Source of the DNA: Cryptomeria japonica
Taxonomy: Eukaryota; Streptophyta; Pinopsida; Cupressales; Cupressaceae
Reading direction: 5' to 3'
Length of the DNA: 64,000 nucleotides
Assembly (NCBI RefSeq): GCF_030272615.1
Contig: NC_081410.1
Span: 256,169,533 to 256,233,532, forward strand
Under the pieces are notes generated by a model. That model was given only the letters and a program-made list of their open reading frames with translations. It made no database searches and was not told the DNA's origin. Of the stretch, positions 11,090 through 23,140 are shown in pieces. Position 1 is the first letter of the stretch. Each line of letters opens with the position of its first letter. The translations under genes were made by a program, and so were the position numbers.

Positions 11090-12232
11090 TATAATGGTGA
11101 AAATTAGGGTTTCCACAATTAGATGTATGAAAACTGCTAATATTTAGTCTTAGAGACCATTACATTAAAAAAGGCATGAACATAATAGATCTAGCCACAA
11201 ATCAACAAGGATAGGGTTGAGAGTTCTTATTATATTCACTTTGGGGGTGGTTGTTTATCCTCTTTTAAATTGAATGCTAAAATTAGGGCAAATATGTTGG
11301 AATTGAAGTAAAACCACATGAACAGTGAGCTACAGTCTGTAGATCAAGCCGTGAACCTAGATTTGAGCAATGTAAGAGTGTTTAGAACTTTTCCTAGAAG
11401 GAGCTCCTGAAATGTTGGGACCAGAATGGTTGTCTCTCTAGTCCTCCATAATTTTTATCATCCAAAGAAATTCCTATTCATCTATGTAAATAAAGCCAAT
11501 TTTGAAGATCGTGACTTTGTACCTGACACTAGAGAAGGGAAATAGGTTGGGAATAGAGGTTTGCCTTAGGTCAAACCTCAATTTAGAATTAACCATGAAA
11601 TAGAAATGAAATGTAATTGAATTGCAGTAATGAAAATGATCTCCTTTTGAGGGAGATGCTGGATAATATCCTAAACACTAATGTTGTGCTTTTAATGGAG
11701 TTTTATTTGTCTCCACAAGGAATTAGGGTTTCATGAAGTATTCATAAGCATAAAACATGAATGTCATTCCAATGCTTGAATTTTAACCCTACTTTTGCTC
11801 CAATGTTTGAAAAAGACCGATTGCTTGCTCACTTAAATTTGAATGCTTGATTTCTTGAATTGATTACATGAATATCTTTTTTGGTCATCAAAATGAGAGG
11901 GGTAGCCTCCTTTTATACATGCTTGTTGAAAAATAGTTTAATTTTCCAATGTGACTTGTCATGGGATCAGGATTCTTTTCAAATGATGTTACCATTGAGG
12001 GGACCCAAAATAGAACCTGATTGGTAGGACCAAAGCACTAGGAGTTGTGGTAAGAAAGTGTGCCTTCTAAGGGACACATGAAATGGGGTAAGAAAGTGTG
12101 CCTTCTATAAAAATGAATTATTTGCACGATGTGAGCAGAATTAGGGCTCCAATCAAACCTTGGGATAGGCACGCCAAGGTGAGGGCCCAAATGAGGACAA
12201 AATTGTAAGGGAGTACAATTTAGGACATTGCA
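11090..12232 (-). repeat. 3' LTR of E3
   Basis: It pairs with 25063-25637 plus 56485-57058 over its length. On the minus strand it starts TGCAATGTCC and ends CATTATA (CATTACA in the partner). A 41-bp unit containing GTAAGAAAGTGTGCC is present twice in tandem at about 12050-12112 but only once in the 5' LTR. Confidence 0.92.
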
Positions 12233-12247
12233 TTTAGCCCCCACTTT
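12233..12247 (-). promoter_or_regulatory. PPT of E3
   Basis: The minus strand reads AAAGTGGGGGCTAAA immediately before the LTR start TGCAATG. Confidence 0.82.
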
Positions 12248-12400
12248 AGCATGAGTATGAGACTAATCATACTCTCGGTAAAGTAAAAAGGTTTACATTG
12301 AAAATCTTTCATCAAGATGCTAAAGAGGCAAGACACACCAAGCCCCTAGTGGACTTTTGATATCTTAGGACTTTGATATCAATATAAAAGGGACATTTTA

Positions 12401-12433
<33 letters not shown>

Positions 12434-13057
12434 ATCATGACTACTATCCTAGTAAGGTTCACTTACTATGAGTCATGAAAAGAAGAGTACCAAAATTACA
12501 AAGCAAAAGGCTGAGTTTTCTAAGTAACTTAAGTATCGAGATATGTGATTGTGTGTGTAAAAATTGAAACATTGAGCAGAGTTTAGGCCCCCACATTAAA
12601 GCAATTGCATATGCCACAATGGGAGAAATTGATTTAAGGTAGTATACATGCATCCAAAGATAAGAATGTTATCATAATGATATGTCCCCAAGGAATGAAA
12701 AATCAAAGGATAATGCTCATTAAACACAAAACACATTAGGTTTATACTTAACTTTAGGGTTAGTATGCTCTTATGATAAATAATGTATATCATGAAGTAT
12801 GTTTGCAGTGAATTAACCTCATCCCTTAAAGAAAGTAGAACCACAATGGAAGAAGGGCACATGTGTCTTTTGAGTCAACATGGAAGAGACCAAAAAGAGA
12901 TCTCAATTCTTTGCATCATCCTCAAGTAGGCAACAATAGGGACAATAAATAGAAGAATTGAGAAACAAATAGAGGAAAGTTACAAACAAGCAAGAGAGGA
13001 GAGAGAGAGTCTATGGCATGAATGAAGCTAATCAAGAAAATCATTGGCCTCCCAATA
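12248..13057 (-). other. E3 3' untranslated region with (GA)n
   Basis: A stretch between the coding region and the PPT of E3. Minus-strand open frames at 12459-12653 and 12596-12862 show no motif and are probably chance. It contains the (GA)n microsatellite at about 12406-12433. Confidence 0.6.
12406..12433. repeat. (GA)n microsatellite
   Basis: A pure AG/GA dinucleotide run of about 28 bp inside E3 untranslated sequence. Confidence 0.95.
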
Positions 13058-14237
13058 TTATTGAACATTGTTTTGGGAAGGTGGGAAATATGCAAGAGGA
13101 GAAACTTTGAGCACAGTAGACAGAGCTAATGCAAGTTCCAAACAAGGACCATGCTCTAATGATGAGTCACTTTGTATGTTACTAGGAGCTGGGATTAATG
13201 CTTTTGAAAATTGTTTAGATAAATCATTTTCAACATAAACAAGTTCATATTCATCATTGGAATCAATAGCATCAACATTATTAGCATGAACATCATTTTC
13301 ATCCATCTCTTCATCAAGATTAATAAAAATAGGATCTTTTACACAAATAAAACATAAACCGTCATCTTTCTTAAGTATTTTTTATCTTGGATATTTAGGT
13401 TTAACTTTCTCCCTAGGTTTAGGTGAAGTCTAGACAAAAGGGATCATGTCAACATTTGGTGTCTTTAGAGAGGAAATGGGTTGAGAAGAAAGTTCACAAG
13501 CCTTAGCATGACGTCTTCATTGGCATTCTCTCGCACAATGGTTTATTTTAGTTTTAACCAAGAGTTGTGAAGGCTTGGGATCAATATATATATGCTTCTT
13601 CTCTTCCTTTAAATAAGGAGGAATATGAGAAGGTCTACTAGGTTGAAAAATACAAGATGCCAGAAAATTCCATTTGTAAGATGTAGGAGGTGAAATTGCA
13701 ACATATAAAGGAAGAATTAAAGGTGTAGAAAGGATAACATGTCCATCATGGGGATGAGGAATAGGTCTAGGATCTCTAAGCTTTCTCAAAGATAAGATCA
13801 TATCTTTCTTCCACTTTTGATAAGATTGAAAAAGAGCATCACTATGAGGTTTAAGAGGCTCGAATTGTTTAGGCCAAAACTAATCAAGATTAACATCTCC
13901 ATGCCTCACCATGGGTTGGCACATGCTATGATTAATTGTTATTATCTTGTCATTATGAGGAAATTTTAAGAATTTATGAATGGTATAAGGAATTACTTTC
14001 ATGGAAGAGAGCCAAGGATGTCCCAACTTCACACAAAATTGATCTGATGTAGGAATGATAGCAAAAAATAACATCTAAACACTTAGAATCAACCTCAATG
14101 GGAAGAGTAATAGAACCAATAGTAGGACAAGATAAACCATCAAATACCTTAACCACTATATAAAATTAATCATATCTTACTTGATGCAATTGTAAAGTAT
14201 GAAGATATTCTTCACTTATCACATTCCCCATACACGT
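13058..14237 (-). pseudogene. E3 retropepsin-like segment and C-terminal tail
   Basis: This continues the E3 frame after E2. On the minus strand it begins MGNVISEEYLHTLQLHQV, the helix after the protease active-site loop whose first half (LIDPTC) lies at 21349 on the far side of E2. KVFDGLSCPTIGSITLPIEV and the LGHPWLSSM motif near 14010 match the retropepsin layout (the LGRPWL-type end of plant Gypsy protease). A DPT triplet stands where DSG or DTG is usual. The rest (13058-13900) is a proline-rich then acidic tail without recognised domains. No RT follows. Several stops and a frame change near 13900-14070. Confidence 0.7.
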
Positions 14238-15497
14238 TATTGACAATATGGATGAATTGATTATGTGTTGCATTGATGTTTTTCATTGATGTCAACACTA
14301 GCTATTATGGTTGGTTATCGACCAATAATTTTTGGTTACCTGCAAAAGATCTAGTGTTACTGGCAAAAGGGACTATCTATTGGACACATCCGGCATGTTT
14401 GGATCAATGGAGTATGTTTGGTTATATGTATTACATGCTTCTGGAGCATGTTGTGGTTAGTTGGTATTGACTTGGTGATTGGATGCTATCATACACTCTT
14501 GTAAACCCTTACTGGCATGGGTTCAAGGTTTAACCAACAGAGCTTTCACTAAGAAATCTTGGCATAATGCATAAACGGTGTTGGTGCAGCTTCTAGATGG
14601 AATTGAGGATGCAGAAGGTAATCCCTGATCATGCCTCAATTGATTGAAGACATCACTTTGGCATGGTGGACGTAGATTAGGTCTAGTACCTATCTAGGTT
14701 ATGGATTGGTATCATGTTAATGTGTTCTCTACATGTTACTAGGATGATTTATGGATTGGCTATTATTGTTTTGGTCTTAAGCCGACATGGCATATCATTG
14801 TAATATGGATGTATGTAATGATCTTATTGTAAAATATTTTAGGTGGCTAACCTAATTGGTTTAGGCCTTAGGATTTGTATAAATGGTGTAAGATCTCATT
14901 GTAGATCATGGGTATGGAATGGAAATGTAATGACTGTGGTCGTGGAATGCAATATCATATGCGAAAGAGATTTGGTCAATCATAGGTGATCGAATTGGGT
15001 TTAAGGAAGAGGTCAAAGGCCTCTAGTATTGAGCTTAACTAGGACTATATTTAGGCATGGTAGATGCTATCTCTGGCAGTTCATTATTCTAGATTGTTGT
15101 CCATTTATCTTGAGGTGGTTATAACCTCTTTGTAGTCAGGGAGACTCTTTTGTAATGAGAAGTACGCTCTAGGCAGTGTGCCTTCCTGTATGTGCAAGCC
15201 CCTCATTGTATCACATACTTTCTCTAGAAGTATCATCTGATTGTGGGTAGGCTTCCCACAGTGGTTTTTCCCTTTACCGGGTTTTCCACATACAAATCAT
15301 GGTGTTATGTGGTATGGTTGCATTTTGTTAATTCTCTATTTCATTCTTAAGTTTTATTGCTTACTAGTATCTGTTTCTGCTATTCTGGTATTCAATGTTT
15401 ATGTGATCCAATTAAAGGTTATTAAGTGGTTTGATTGATATAATTTGTTAACATCTAATTCACCCCCCCTCTCAGTTGTTTACCAATTATCCTAACA
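14238..15497 (+). repeat. 5' LTR of E2
   Basis: It starts TATTGACAATATGG (TGTTGGCAATATGG in the 3' copy, so the terminal TG is mutated) and ends ATCCTAACA. It carries the C-rich U5 stretch CACCCCCCCTCTCAG near 15461. Short frames 14273-14470 and 15241-15438 are not conserved as coding sequence. Confidence 0.95.
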
Positions 15498-15499
15498 AT

Positions 15500-15517
15500 T
15501 GGCATCAGAGCATTGGT
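15500..15517 (+). promoter_or_regulatory. PBS of E2, initiator-Met tRNA type
   Basis: TGGCATCAGAGCATTGG follows the LTR end by two bases. It differs by one base from the common Copia primer site TGGTATCAGAGC. Confidence 0.9.
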
Positions 15518-15555
15518 CCTCTTTTGCAGAAACTTAACTGCTTGAGGTAGATCCT

Positions 15556-16680
15556 ATGGCAACTAATCCACCAACAACTATTTTCAGAAGCGAAATCCCT
15601 AAGCTTGATGGAACAAATTATGGGATATGGAAAATCCGAATGGAGACTCATATTAGATGTCTTGGAAAAGATATTTGGGAGATCAATGAGATAGGATATA
15701 TACCTTATGATCCGGCATCTATCAATCCTACTCCTGCAAACTTGGAAAAGAATATTGAAAATGATTGCAGAGCTAGAGAAGCCCTCTTGTATACACTTAC
15801 TGATCAACAAATCATGGGATTGACTGATAAATCATCAGAAAAGGTTATGTGGGATAAATTGTAAACTCTGAATAAAGGTGATCTTACTGTCAAAATTGCT
15901 AAAGTTGATGGTTACCAGGTAAGGTATGAAAACTTGAAGATGGAAGATAATGAAAGAATTGTTGTATTTATGGAAAGAGTAAATGAGATTGTTATGGGAA
16001 TTCAATGTTGTGGAGGATCTCTGAGTGAAGATGAAATAGTTTCCAAAGTATTCAGAGCCCTTCAACCGACTTACAAGATGAAGTTAACTACAATTAATGA
16101 ACTAAGAACAATGGCAAACACTTCAATTAACATAGACATTCTGATTCGGAAATTATCTGCTTTTGTGCTTGAAGAATTTGGACCTTCTGGAGCTGCAAAG
16201 TTTGAACCTTCTTTTCATGCATCATTATCTATTGGAAAAATTGATTGGAAAGCCTTATATGCAAAATAATTGGAAGATATGAGGAAAGAGGATGAAGAAT
16301 TTGAGCAACTTGAAGCCTTATTTTCTAGAAGAGTACCTAAAGGATCGGTAGGAAATAAGTATGAAGGAAAAGTACCTTTTAAATGTTTTGTATGTAATAA
16401 GATTGTTCATTTTGCATCTAGATGTCCTGAAAGAAATGAAAGATTTGAAGAGAGAGTTAAGAAATCATTTAAGCCTAATCAGAACAGATATAGATTCAAT
16501 AAAAGTAAACAATGCTACATAGCCGATGAGGAAGGAGTAACTGATGACTCTGAGGATGAACCAATAGCAAAATATGCTAGTGTATTTGGCAATGGAAAGG
16601 AATGGGTGTTCTATGCTTTAAAGGAAGATGAACCAGAATTGGCTATCATGAATGAAGAAAAGGCCCTAGCAGCAAAAGTT
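15556..16680 (+). pseudogene. gag: Copia gag of E2
   Basis: It starts at ATG 15556 with a classical Copia gag N-terminus (PKLDGTNYGIWKIRMETHIR), then the UBN2-type capsid segment, then a zinc knuckle near 16380-16430 reading CFVCNKIVHFASRCP, where the glycine usual before the histidine is valine. Stops TAA at 15862 and 16267 interrupt it, both explicable by one C-to-T change of a glutamine codon. Gag packages the element RNA. Confidence 0.92.
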
Positions 16681-17085
16681 GAAGAAAAGGATGAATGGGT
16701 GATTGATAGTGGATGCTCACATCATATGACTGGAGATAAAAGAAAAAATTTGTCCTTGCAAGAATACAATGGCGGTCAAGACAGATTTGGAGATGACAAA
16801 GCATGTATGATCAAAGGTAGAGGTATTATTTCTCTGGATGGAAAGCTCAATACTGATAATGTCTCTTAAGTAGAAGGTTTAAAAAATAATCTTTTAAGTG
16901 TTGGTCAAATGGTGGATAAGGGTTTCCAACTTCAATTTAAAGAGAGAAAATACAAAAACATTAACAAAACTGGTTTGGAGATTGCAACCAGTACTCAGAC
17001 TGGAGGTAATATCTTTCACTTGAACATTGGTAATAAGACATGTTTGATTGCTCATATTGATGAGAGTTGATTATGGCATAAGAGA
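16681..17085 (+). pseudogene. Copia protease of E2
   Basis: Aspartic protease with an intact active-site motif EWVIDSGCSHHMTGD near 16693-16737, followed by the expected GRGIISLDGKL and NNLLSVGQM segments. It would cleave the gag-pol polyprotein inside the particle. TAA at 16867 and TGA at 17068 (at the Trp expected before LWHKRL) break it. Confidence 0.9.
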
Positions 17086-17940
17086 TTGTGTCATGTTAAT
17101 TTTTATTGTATTGCTAAGATCTGTTCAACTAAGGCAGTTAGAGATATACCTATGATTATGAAGCCTCATAATCCGGTATGTAAGGAATGTCAATTGGGAA
17201 AGAAAGTTAGAACTTCTTGTAAGAGCATACATGATAAATCTAATTATGTACTTGATTTGATTCACACTGACTTATGTGGTACAGCAAGGACTAGAAGCTT
17301 TCAAGGTGATAGGTATTTTATGCTGATTATTGATGACTATTCTAGGATGATGTGGGTGAATTTTCTTAGGGAGAAGTCTGAAGCCTTTGAGAAATTAAAG
17401 ATCTTTAAAGAAAAGGTTGAAATAGAAACTCAATTCAAAATCAAATGTCTAAGATCAGATCAAGGTGGTGAGTTCACTTCTCATAAATTTAATAGTTATT
17501 GTGAGACAAATGGAATTAGGAGACAATTATCTGCACCTAGGACTCCTCAACATAATGGAGCAGTGGAAAGGAAGAACATAACCATTTTGGATGCAAAAAG
17601 AACTATGATGATGGAAGCCCAATTGCCTGACATCTACTGGAGAGAAGCAGTGACTACAACAGTCTACACATTCAACAGAGTTCACATCAAAGGTGAAACT
17701 AGTAAGACCCCTTATGAATTATGGTTTGGACATACACCTACTGTTAAATATTTCATCATTTTTGGAACTAAATGTTATATCAAAAAGGATGATTCAATTG
17801 GGAAGTTTGATCCTAGATGTGATGAAGGCATATTTCTTGGTTATTCAATTCAAAGCCAAGCATATAGATGTTATAACAGAAGATTGCAGAAAATTGTGGA
17901 GAGCGCAAATATGAAAGTGGATGAGAAATACAGAAATTAA
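17086..17940 (+). pseudogene. Copia integrase of E2
   Basis: 284 open codons. The zinc-binding module reads WHKRLCHVNF (from 17074) ... CKECQLGK. The DDE catalytic core is complete: D in IHTDLCG, D in LRSDQGGEF, E in HNGAVERKN. A GKFDPRCDEGIFLGYS segment of the GKxDPxxxxxxFLGY type follows. Integrase inserts the cDNA into chromosomal DNA. In Copia it precedes RT, as seen here. It ends at TAA 17938, and TAG at 18010 and TAA at 18265 follow in the linker. Confidence 0.94.
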
Positions 17941-18267
17941 TCTATATCATATGACAGGGAACCAGTAGTGGAAATGATCATAACTGAACCGACAATGCCT
18001 CAACTGGTATAGGAAACTAAGATAGTTACATCGGCACAATCAGAAAATTCAACTGTGGCTGATGATCAGAGCAGTGAACCTGAAGTTCAAAAGACACCAA
18101 GGTATGTAAGGTTAAATCATTCTAAAGATCAAATCATTGGAGATAGGAACAAGGGAGTTATGACAAGAAGAAGACTGGCAAATGAAGAGGTATGTCTTAT
18201 TTCTCAAATTGAACCAACATCTGTTATTGAATCTTGTAAAGATAAACATTGGTTAAAGGCTATGTAA

Positions 18268-19230
18268 GATAAATTAGATCAGATAGAGAAGAATGAGACT
18301 TGGACTTTAGTTCCCCGACCTAAAAATAAGAATGTTATTGGAACTAAATGGGTTTTTAGGAACAAACTAAATAAGGATGGTCAAGTTGTAAGAAACAAGG
18401 CTAAGTTGGTTTGTAAAGGATATTCTCAAATGGAAGGAATTGTTTATGGTGAGACATTTGCACCTGTAGCTAGAATTGAAGTTGTTAGACTATTTCTTGC
18501 CTATGCACCTTATAAGAACTATAAGGTCTATCAAATGGATGTTAAATGTAGATTTTTGAATTGTGAACTTGAGGAAGAAGTATACATTGAACAACTTGAT
18601 GGATTTTTACTGACAGATGATAAAGATATGGTTTGCAGATTAAGGAAAGCTTTATATGGTTTGAAACAAGCTCCTAGAGCTTGGTATGCAAGGTTGGATA
18701 AATATCTTTTGAAGCTTGGTTTTACTAAAGGCAATGTTGACAGTAATTTATATTATAAGATCATTGAAGATGATATTCTAATTATTGAAGTATTTGTTGA
18801 TGATATCATTTTTGGAGGTGAAGATAAATTGTGCATGGAATTTTCTAATAATATGAAGAGTGAATTTGAAATGTCCATGATTTGTGAGATGATATTTTTC
18901 TTAGGTTTGCAGATTAGTCAAACTAACAAAGGCATTTTTATCTGTCTAGCTAAGTATCTGAGGGAATTGTTGAAGAAGTTTGGTATGGATAATTCCAAAC
19001 CAATAAGTACTCCTATGGTGACAAGTGATAAATCATCTATGAACGATACATCTATACCAGTAAATTCGACAAGGTATAAGTCTATGATCGGTGGCTTGTT
19101 ATATCTAACTCAGACTAGACCGGATATTATTAATGCGGTAAGTATTGTTTCAAGATATCAAAGTGATCTGAAAGAAAATCATGAATGTGTAGTAAAGAGG
19201 ATATTCCGATATTTGCAAGGAATAACAGAA
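18268..19230 (+). pseudogene. Copia reverse transcriptase of E2
   Basis: RT begins in frame after the stop at 18265 (TWTLVPRP, NKNVIGTKWVFRNK) and is open from there to 19377. Motifs: TFAPVARIEVVRLFLAYA; QMDVKCRFLN (norm QMDVKSAFLN) with the first catalytic Asp; KALYGLKQAPRAWY; and FVDDIIFGG, the YVDD-type active site with Phe in place of Tyr. The thumb part SKPISTPMV to YKSMIGGLLYLTQTRPDI is also preserved. All three catalytic aspartates are present. Confidence 0.94.
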
Positions 19231-19746
19231 TATGTCTTATGGTATTATAGAGATGATGACTTCACTTTATGTGCATATACAGATTCAGATTGGGCAGGAG
19301 ATACTAATGACAGGAAGATCACTTCTGGTGGAGCTTTCTTTCTCGGAAAGAAATTGGTTTCATGGATCAGCAAAAAATAGTCATGCATTTCTTTATCTAC
19401 TACAAAAGCTAAATATGTTGCAGCAACAACTAATTGCACTCAAGTCTTGTGGATGAAGCAAATGTTGAAAGATATCAAGGTAAATTGTAGTGAACCGATA
19501 GTTGTCTATTGTGATAACTCTGCAACTATTGACATATCTAAGAATCTAGTATTTCACTCTAAAACTAAGCATATATCAATAAAATATAACTTTTTGAAGG
19601 ACAAGGTGGAAGAAAAAGAAGGTAAATTGGTTTATGTGAACACTAAAAAATAGATTGTAGATATATTCACTAAACCGTTGTCTAAGGAATCATTTGAGTA
19701 TTTGAGAGACAAGTTAGGGGTTTCTACCCCTCCGACAGAGACTTGA
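19231..19746 (+). pseudogene. Copia RNase H of E2
   Basis: It contains AYTDSDWAGDTNDRKITSGG with the first Asp, then TAG at 19378, then STTKAKYVAATTNCTQVLW where the family has STTEAEY: the catalytic Glu is Lys here. YCDNSAT holds the next Asp. TAG at 19651, and the natural stop is TGA at 19744-19746 after DKLGVSTPPTET. The whole 15556-19746 polyprotein is 1396 codons in one frame, normal for plant Copia. Confidence 0.92.
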
Positions 19747-20088
19747 TTGATGCGGTTTAGCATCAATCTGACATGCATTATTAGAGATATTATTCATTAT
19801 GGCACTAATGAGTGGTGCTACTACTTAGGGGGAGTAGTCAGCTTTGAGATTAAGAGTTTTATATTCTTGCTTTGATATTTTTGTCAGATTTCTGGTATTG
19901 ATGTCAAAGGGGGAGTGATAGTGATGTGAAAAATAAATTTAGAGCTTTATAGAGATATTATTCACAGGGGGAGATTTATTGATATTCAGAGCTATTTACA
20001 GGAGATTGTTGGTTGTCTTCCAGAGGGGGAGACTTGTTTGGCATTTCTTGGTACTTAGATGTTTTTCACATCTAGTGTTGCCATCAAT

Positions 20089-20103
20089 GCCAAAGGGGGA
20101 GAT
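20089..20103 (+). promoter_or_regulatory. PPT of E2
   Basis: GCCAAAGGGGGAGAT directly before the 3' LTR. Three further AGGGGGAG tracts at 19830, 19911 and 19971 lie in the 350 bp of 3' untranslated sequence and may act as secondary PPTs. Confidence 0.9.
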
Positions 20104-21343
20104 TGTTGGCAATATGGATGAATTGATTATGTGTTGCATTGATGTTTTTTCATTAATGTCAACACTAGTTGTTATGATTGGTTACCAGTAGACAGGTTTT
20201 GGTTACCGGCAGAAGATCTAGTGTTACTGGCAGAAGGGGCTATATGTTGGACACTTCCAACATGTTTCGATCAATGGAGTATGTTTGGTTTTATGTGTTA
20301 CATGTTTCTGGCGCATGTTGTGGTCAGTTGGTATTGACCTGGTGATCGGATACTATCATACACTCTTGTAAACCTTTACTGGCATGGGTTCAAGGTTTAA
20401 CTGACAGAGCTTTCACTAAGAAATCTTGGCAGAATGCATAAGTGGTGTTGGTGTAGCTCCTAGATGGAATTCAGGATGCAGAAGGTGATCTTTGATCATG
20501 CCTCAACTGATTTAAGACATCGCTTTGGCATGGTGGACCCAAATTAGGTCTAGTACCTATCTAGGTTATGGACCTCTATCATATTAACGTGTTCTATACA
20601 TCTTACCGGGATGATTTATGGATTGGTTATTATTTTTTTGGTCTTGAGTCGACATGGCATATTATTATAATATGGATGTATGTAATGATCTTATTGTAAT
20701 ATCTTTTAGGTGGTCGACCTAATTGGTTTAGGCCTTAGGGTTTGTATAAATGATGTAAGATCTCATTGTAGATCATGGGTATGGAATGGAAATGTAATGA
20801 TCGTGGTCGTGGAATGCAATATCATATGCAAAAGAGATTTGGTTGATCATAGGTGATCGAATTGGGTTTAAGGAAGAGGTCAAAGGCCTCTGGTATTGAG
20901 GTTAACTAGGACTGTAATTAGGCATGGTAGATGATATCTCTGGTAGTTCATTATTTTGGATTTTTGTCCATTTATCTTGAGGTGGTTATAACTTCTCTAT
21001 AGTTAGTGAGACTCTTTGTAATGAGCAGTACGCTCTAGGCAGTGTGCCTTCCTGTATGTGCAGGCCCCTCATTGTATCACATACTTTCTGTAGAAATATC
21101 ATCTGACTATGGGTAGGCTTCCCACTGTCTTTTTCCCTTTACCAAGTTTTCCACATACAAATCATGGTGTTATATGGTATGGTTGCATTGTGTTAATTCT
21201 CTATTTCATTCTTAAGTTTTATTGCTTACCGGTATTTGTTTCTACTACTTCAGTATTCAATGTGTTATTAAGTGGTTTGATTGATATAATCTGTTAACAA
21301 CTGATTCATCCCCCCTCTTAGTTGTTCACCAGTTATCCTAACA
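20104..21343 (+). repeat. 3' LTR of E2
   Basis: TGTTGGCAATATGG to ATCCTAACA, partner of 14238-15497. Confidence 0.95.
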
Positions 21344-21348
21344 CACGT

Positions 21349-23066
21349 TGGATCAATGAGCACTCCTTGTGAGAGTTTGTCTTTGATCTTTGCAGTGATA
21401 TATAGTGGACCATCAGGTGCTTCAATATTCTCACTAGCATAAAAGGTAATGCATAGGTCCTTAGGAGGTATAGGTTTATCAACAAGATTCACCACATTGT
21501 TAAACTTGAGGCCAAGGTCATTGGGAGAAAATTCAAGATGCTTAGACTCAACCATTTTAGTAGAATGAGAAGGAAAAGGATTAGTAAAGATTTAAATATT
21601 TTGATTAGGAGCTACAAATTTCATTCCTTTGTCATTCACACCAGCTACAAATATGGTACTATTATCAATAAGGTCTTGAATTCTACTCCTTAAGGAATAA
21701 CACTTTTTAGTGTCATGACTAGGTTTACGATGATATTGGCAAAAATATTTGGGATCATTGATAGGGGTGGAAAAGGTTTGGAGGTGTCAATTGGTTTAAT
21801 GGGAGGAAGTTTCAACACATTTTTATTCAACAATTGTGTCATCATGCTATGCAAAGACTTGGGGGGAGGTGTAAATTAGTTTCTAAAGTACTTTGATAAA
21901 GGAGGCATATGTGTTGTTGCAGTTGCTACTTAGGTATTGTTGTTGTCATTGAACTTGATGAATCTCTTGTTTGATTTAAACTTCACAAAAGATTGTTAAG
22001 CACTTTCATTCTTATCAACCAGAGCTATTGAAGGAGATGATTTGAATTGACTCAATTGAAGATGATAATTATGAAGCACTGCACACAACTACGTAAAGGA
22101 AGTAAACCCAGAAAAGAGAAGCTTATCCCTAATGTCTTTCTGTAAATTAGAAATTAAAATTATTTGAACATCTTGATCAAGCATAGGATAAGCAATTTGA
22201 GAATACAAATGTTTATATCTACCAATAAAATCAGTCACTTTTTCTTTAAGACCTTGCTTACAATGAATCAAATCAATTTAAGTAATCTTAGGGCCAATAT
22301 TATTGTGAAATTGTTGAATGAAAGCATTAGAAAATTGTTGAAATGATGGAATAGAATAAGGAGGCAAAGAACAATGCCATTGTAAAGCTTTGTCCCTAAA
22401 TGTTTTAGTAAATAATTTAGACAAAAGTCTTTGACCATGATAAAAATTACTACACCTCGTATGAAATGTTTTCATATGAGTCAAGGAATCACTTGTCCAT
22501 TATAAAGCTCCAATTGAGGGACTTCAATATGTTTAGGAGGGACGATACAAACAATATTATCAATTAATGGGATCGCTACATCAAATGTGGGCACATTAAA
22601 CTTGGATTGGTACAAAGAAGCTATTTTTTGTTGTAAGGATGAAATGTTTTGGGCTAGGTTATTACTGGTTTCTTCGATGGATGGATTGAAATTGGACATA
22701 TTGTATTGGGATGGATGAGTAACATTATTGAATGAAGGTGGAGGTTGAGAGTAAGGAGGTGGAGCATTATGATATGTAGGTATGGGAGATGATTGGGTTA
22801 CAAATAGAAGACTCGCACAGGGATTAATGATAGCAATATTGCCCCCTTGACTAATATGTGTAGGATTAACATTTTGTGTGTAAGTAGTCATGATATTATA
22901 TGTGAAAGTAGGCACCCTAGGCATAGATTTAGTCATGGGAATAGAAGGATTAACTTGACTAAGAGCTTGAGTTTAACAAAGGACTTCAACACAACTTTTC
23001 ATGGGCATGATATTAGTGTCAACAATATGAGAAAAGACACACAACAAATCAATACCTATTTTACCA
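21349..23066 (-). pseudogene. gag: E3 gag, sense copy
   Basis: Minus-strand gag of E3. In order: a Pro/Ser/Asn-rich N-terminal region (near 22936-22700, QPPPSFNNVTHPSQYN); a helical SSLQQKIASLYQSK segment; the Gypsy retrotransposon gag core (KALQWHCSLPPYSIPSFQQF near 22380, then LKEKVTDFIGRYKHLYSQ near 22240); a nucleocapsid-like CQYHRKPSHDTKKCYSLR near 21700; and the start of protease (GVLIDPTC) at 21349, where E2 cut in. Frameshifts and stops near 22484, 22270 and 22089. The core is of Ty3/Gypsy type. It would package RNA, but no pol follows in this element. Confidence 0.85.
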
Positions 23067-23140
23067 CTTTCAAAAATTTAGAGGTTAATTTTTTGTGATA
23101 AAATAGGCATGACCTAGAAAACTTCAGCAATGGTTCAAAG
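23067..23140. other. spacer of the E3 gag inverted repeat
   Basis: About 75 bp between the two inverted gag arms. It repeats a short TGATAAAATAGGCAT string near both arm ends; no gene. Confidence 0.75.

Larger units (their letters stand above)
14238..21343 (+). mobile_element. E2, nearly full-length Copia retrotransposon
   Basis: 7106 bp, plus strand, flanked by perfect TSDs CACGT (14233-14237, 21344-21348). LTRs 14238-15497 (1260 bp) and 20104-21343 (1240 bp); by eye about one base in ten differs in the first 230 bp. It carries a PBS at 15500, one polyprotein frame 15556-19746 in the order gag, protease, integrase, RT, RNase H, and a strong PPT at 20089. It is inserted in the protease active-site loop of E3. 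Nine in-frame stops silence it, but no domain is missing. Confidence 0.96.

Noticed and set aside
12406-12433. (GA)n run as a GAGA-type regulatory site
   Set aside because: A simple microsatellite in an untranslated part of a dead element; nothing else supports regulation.
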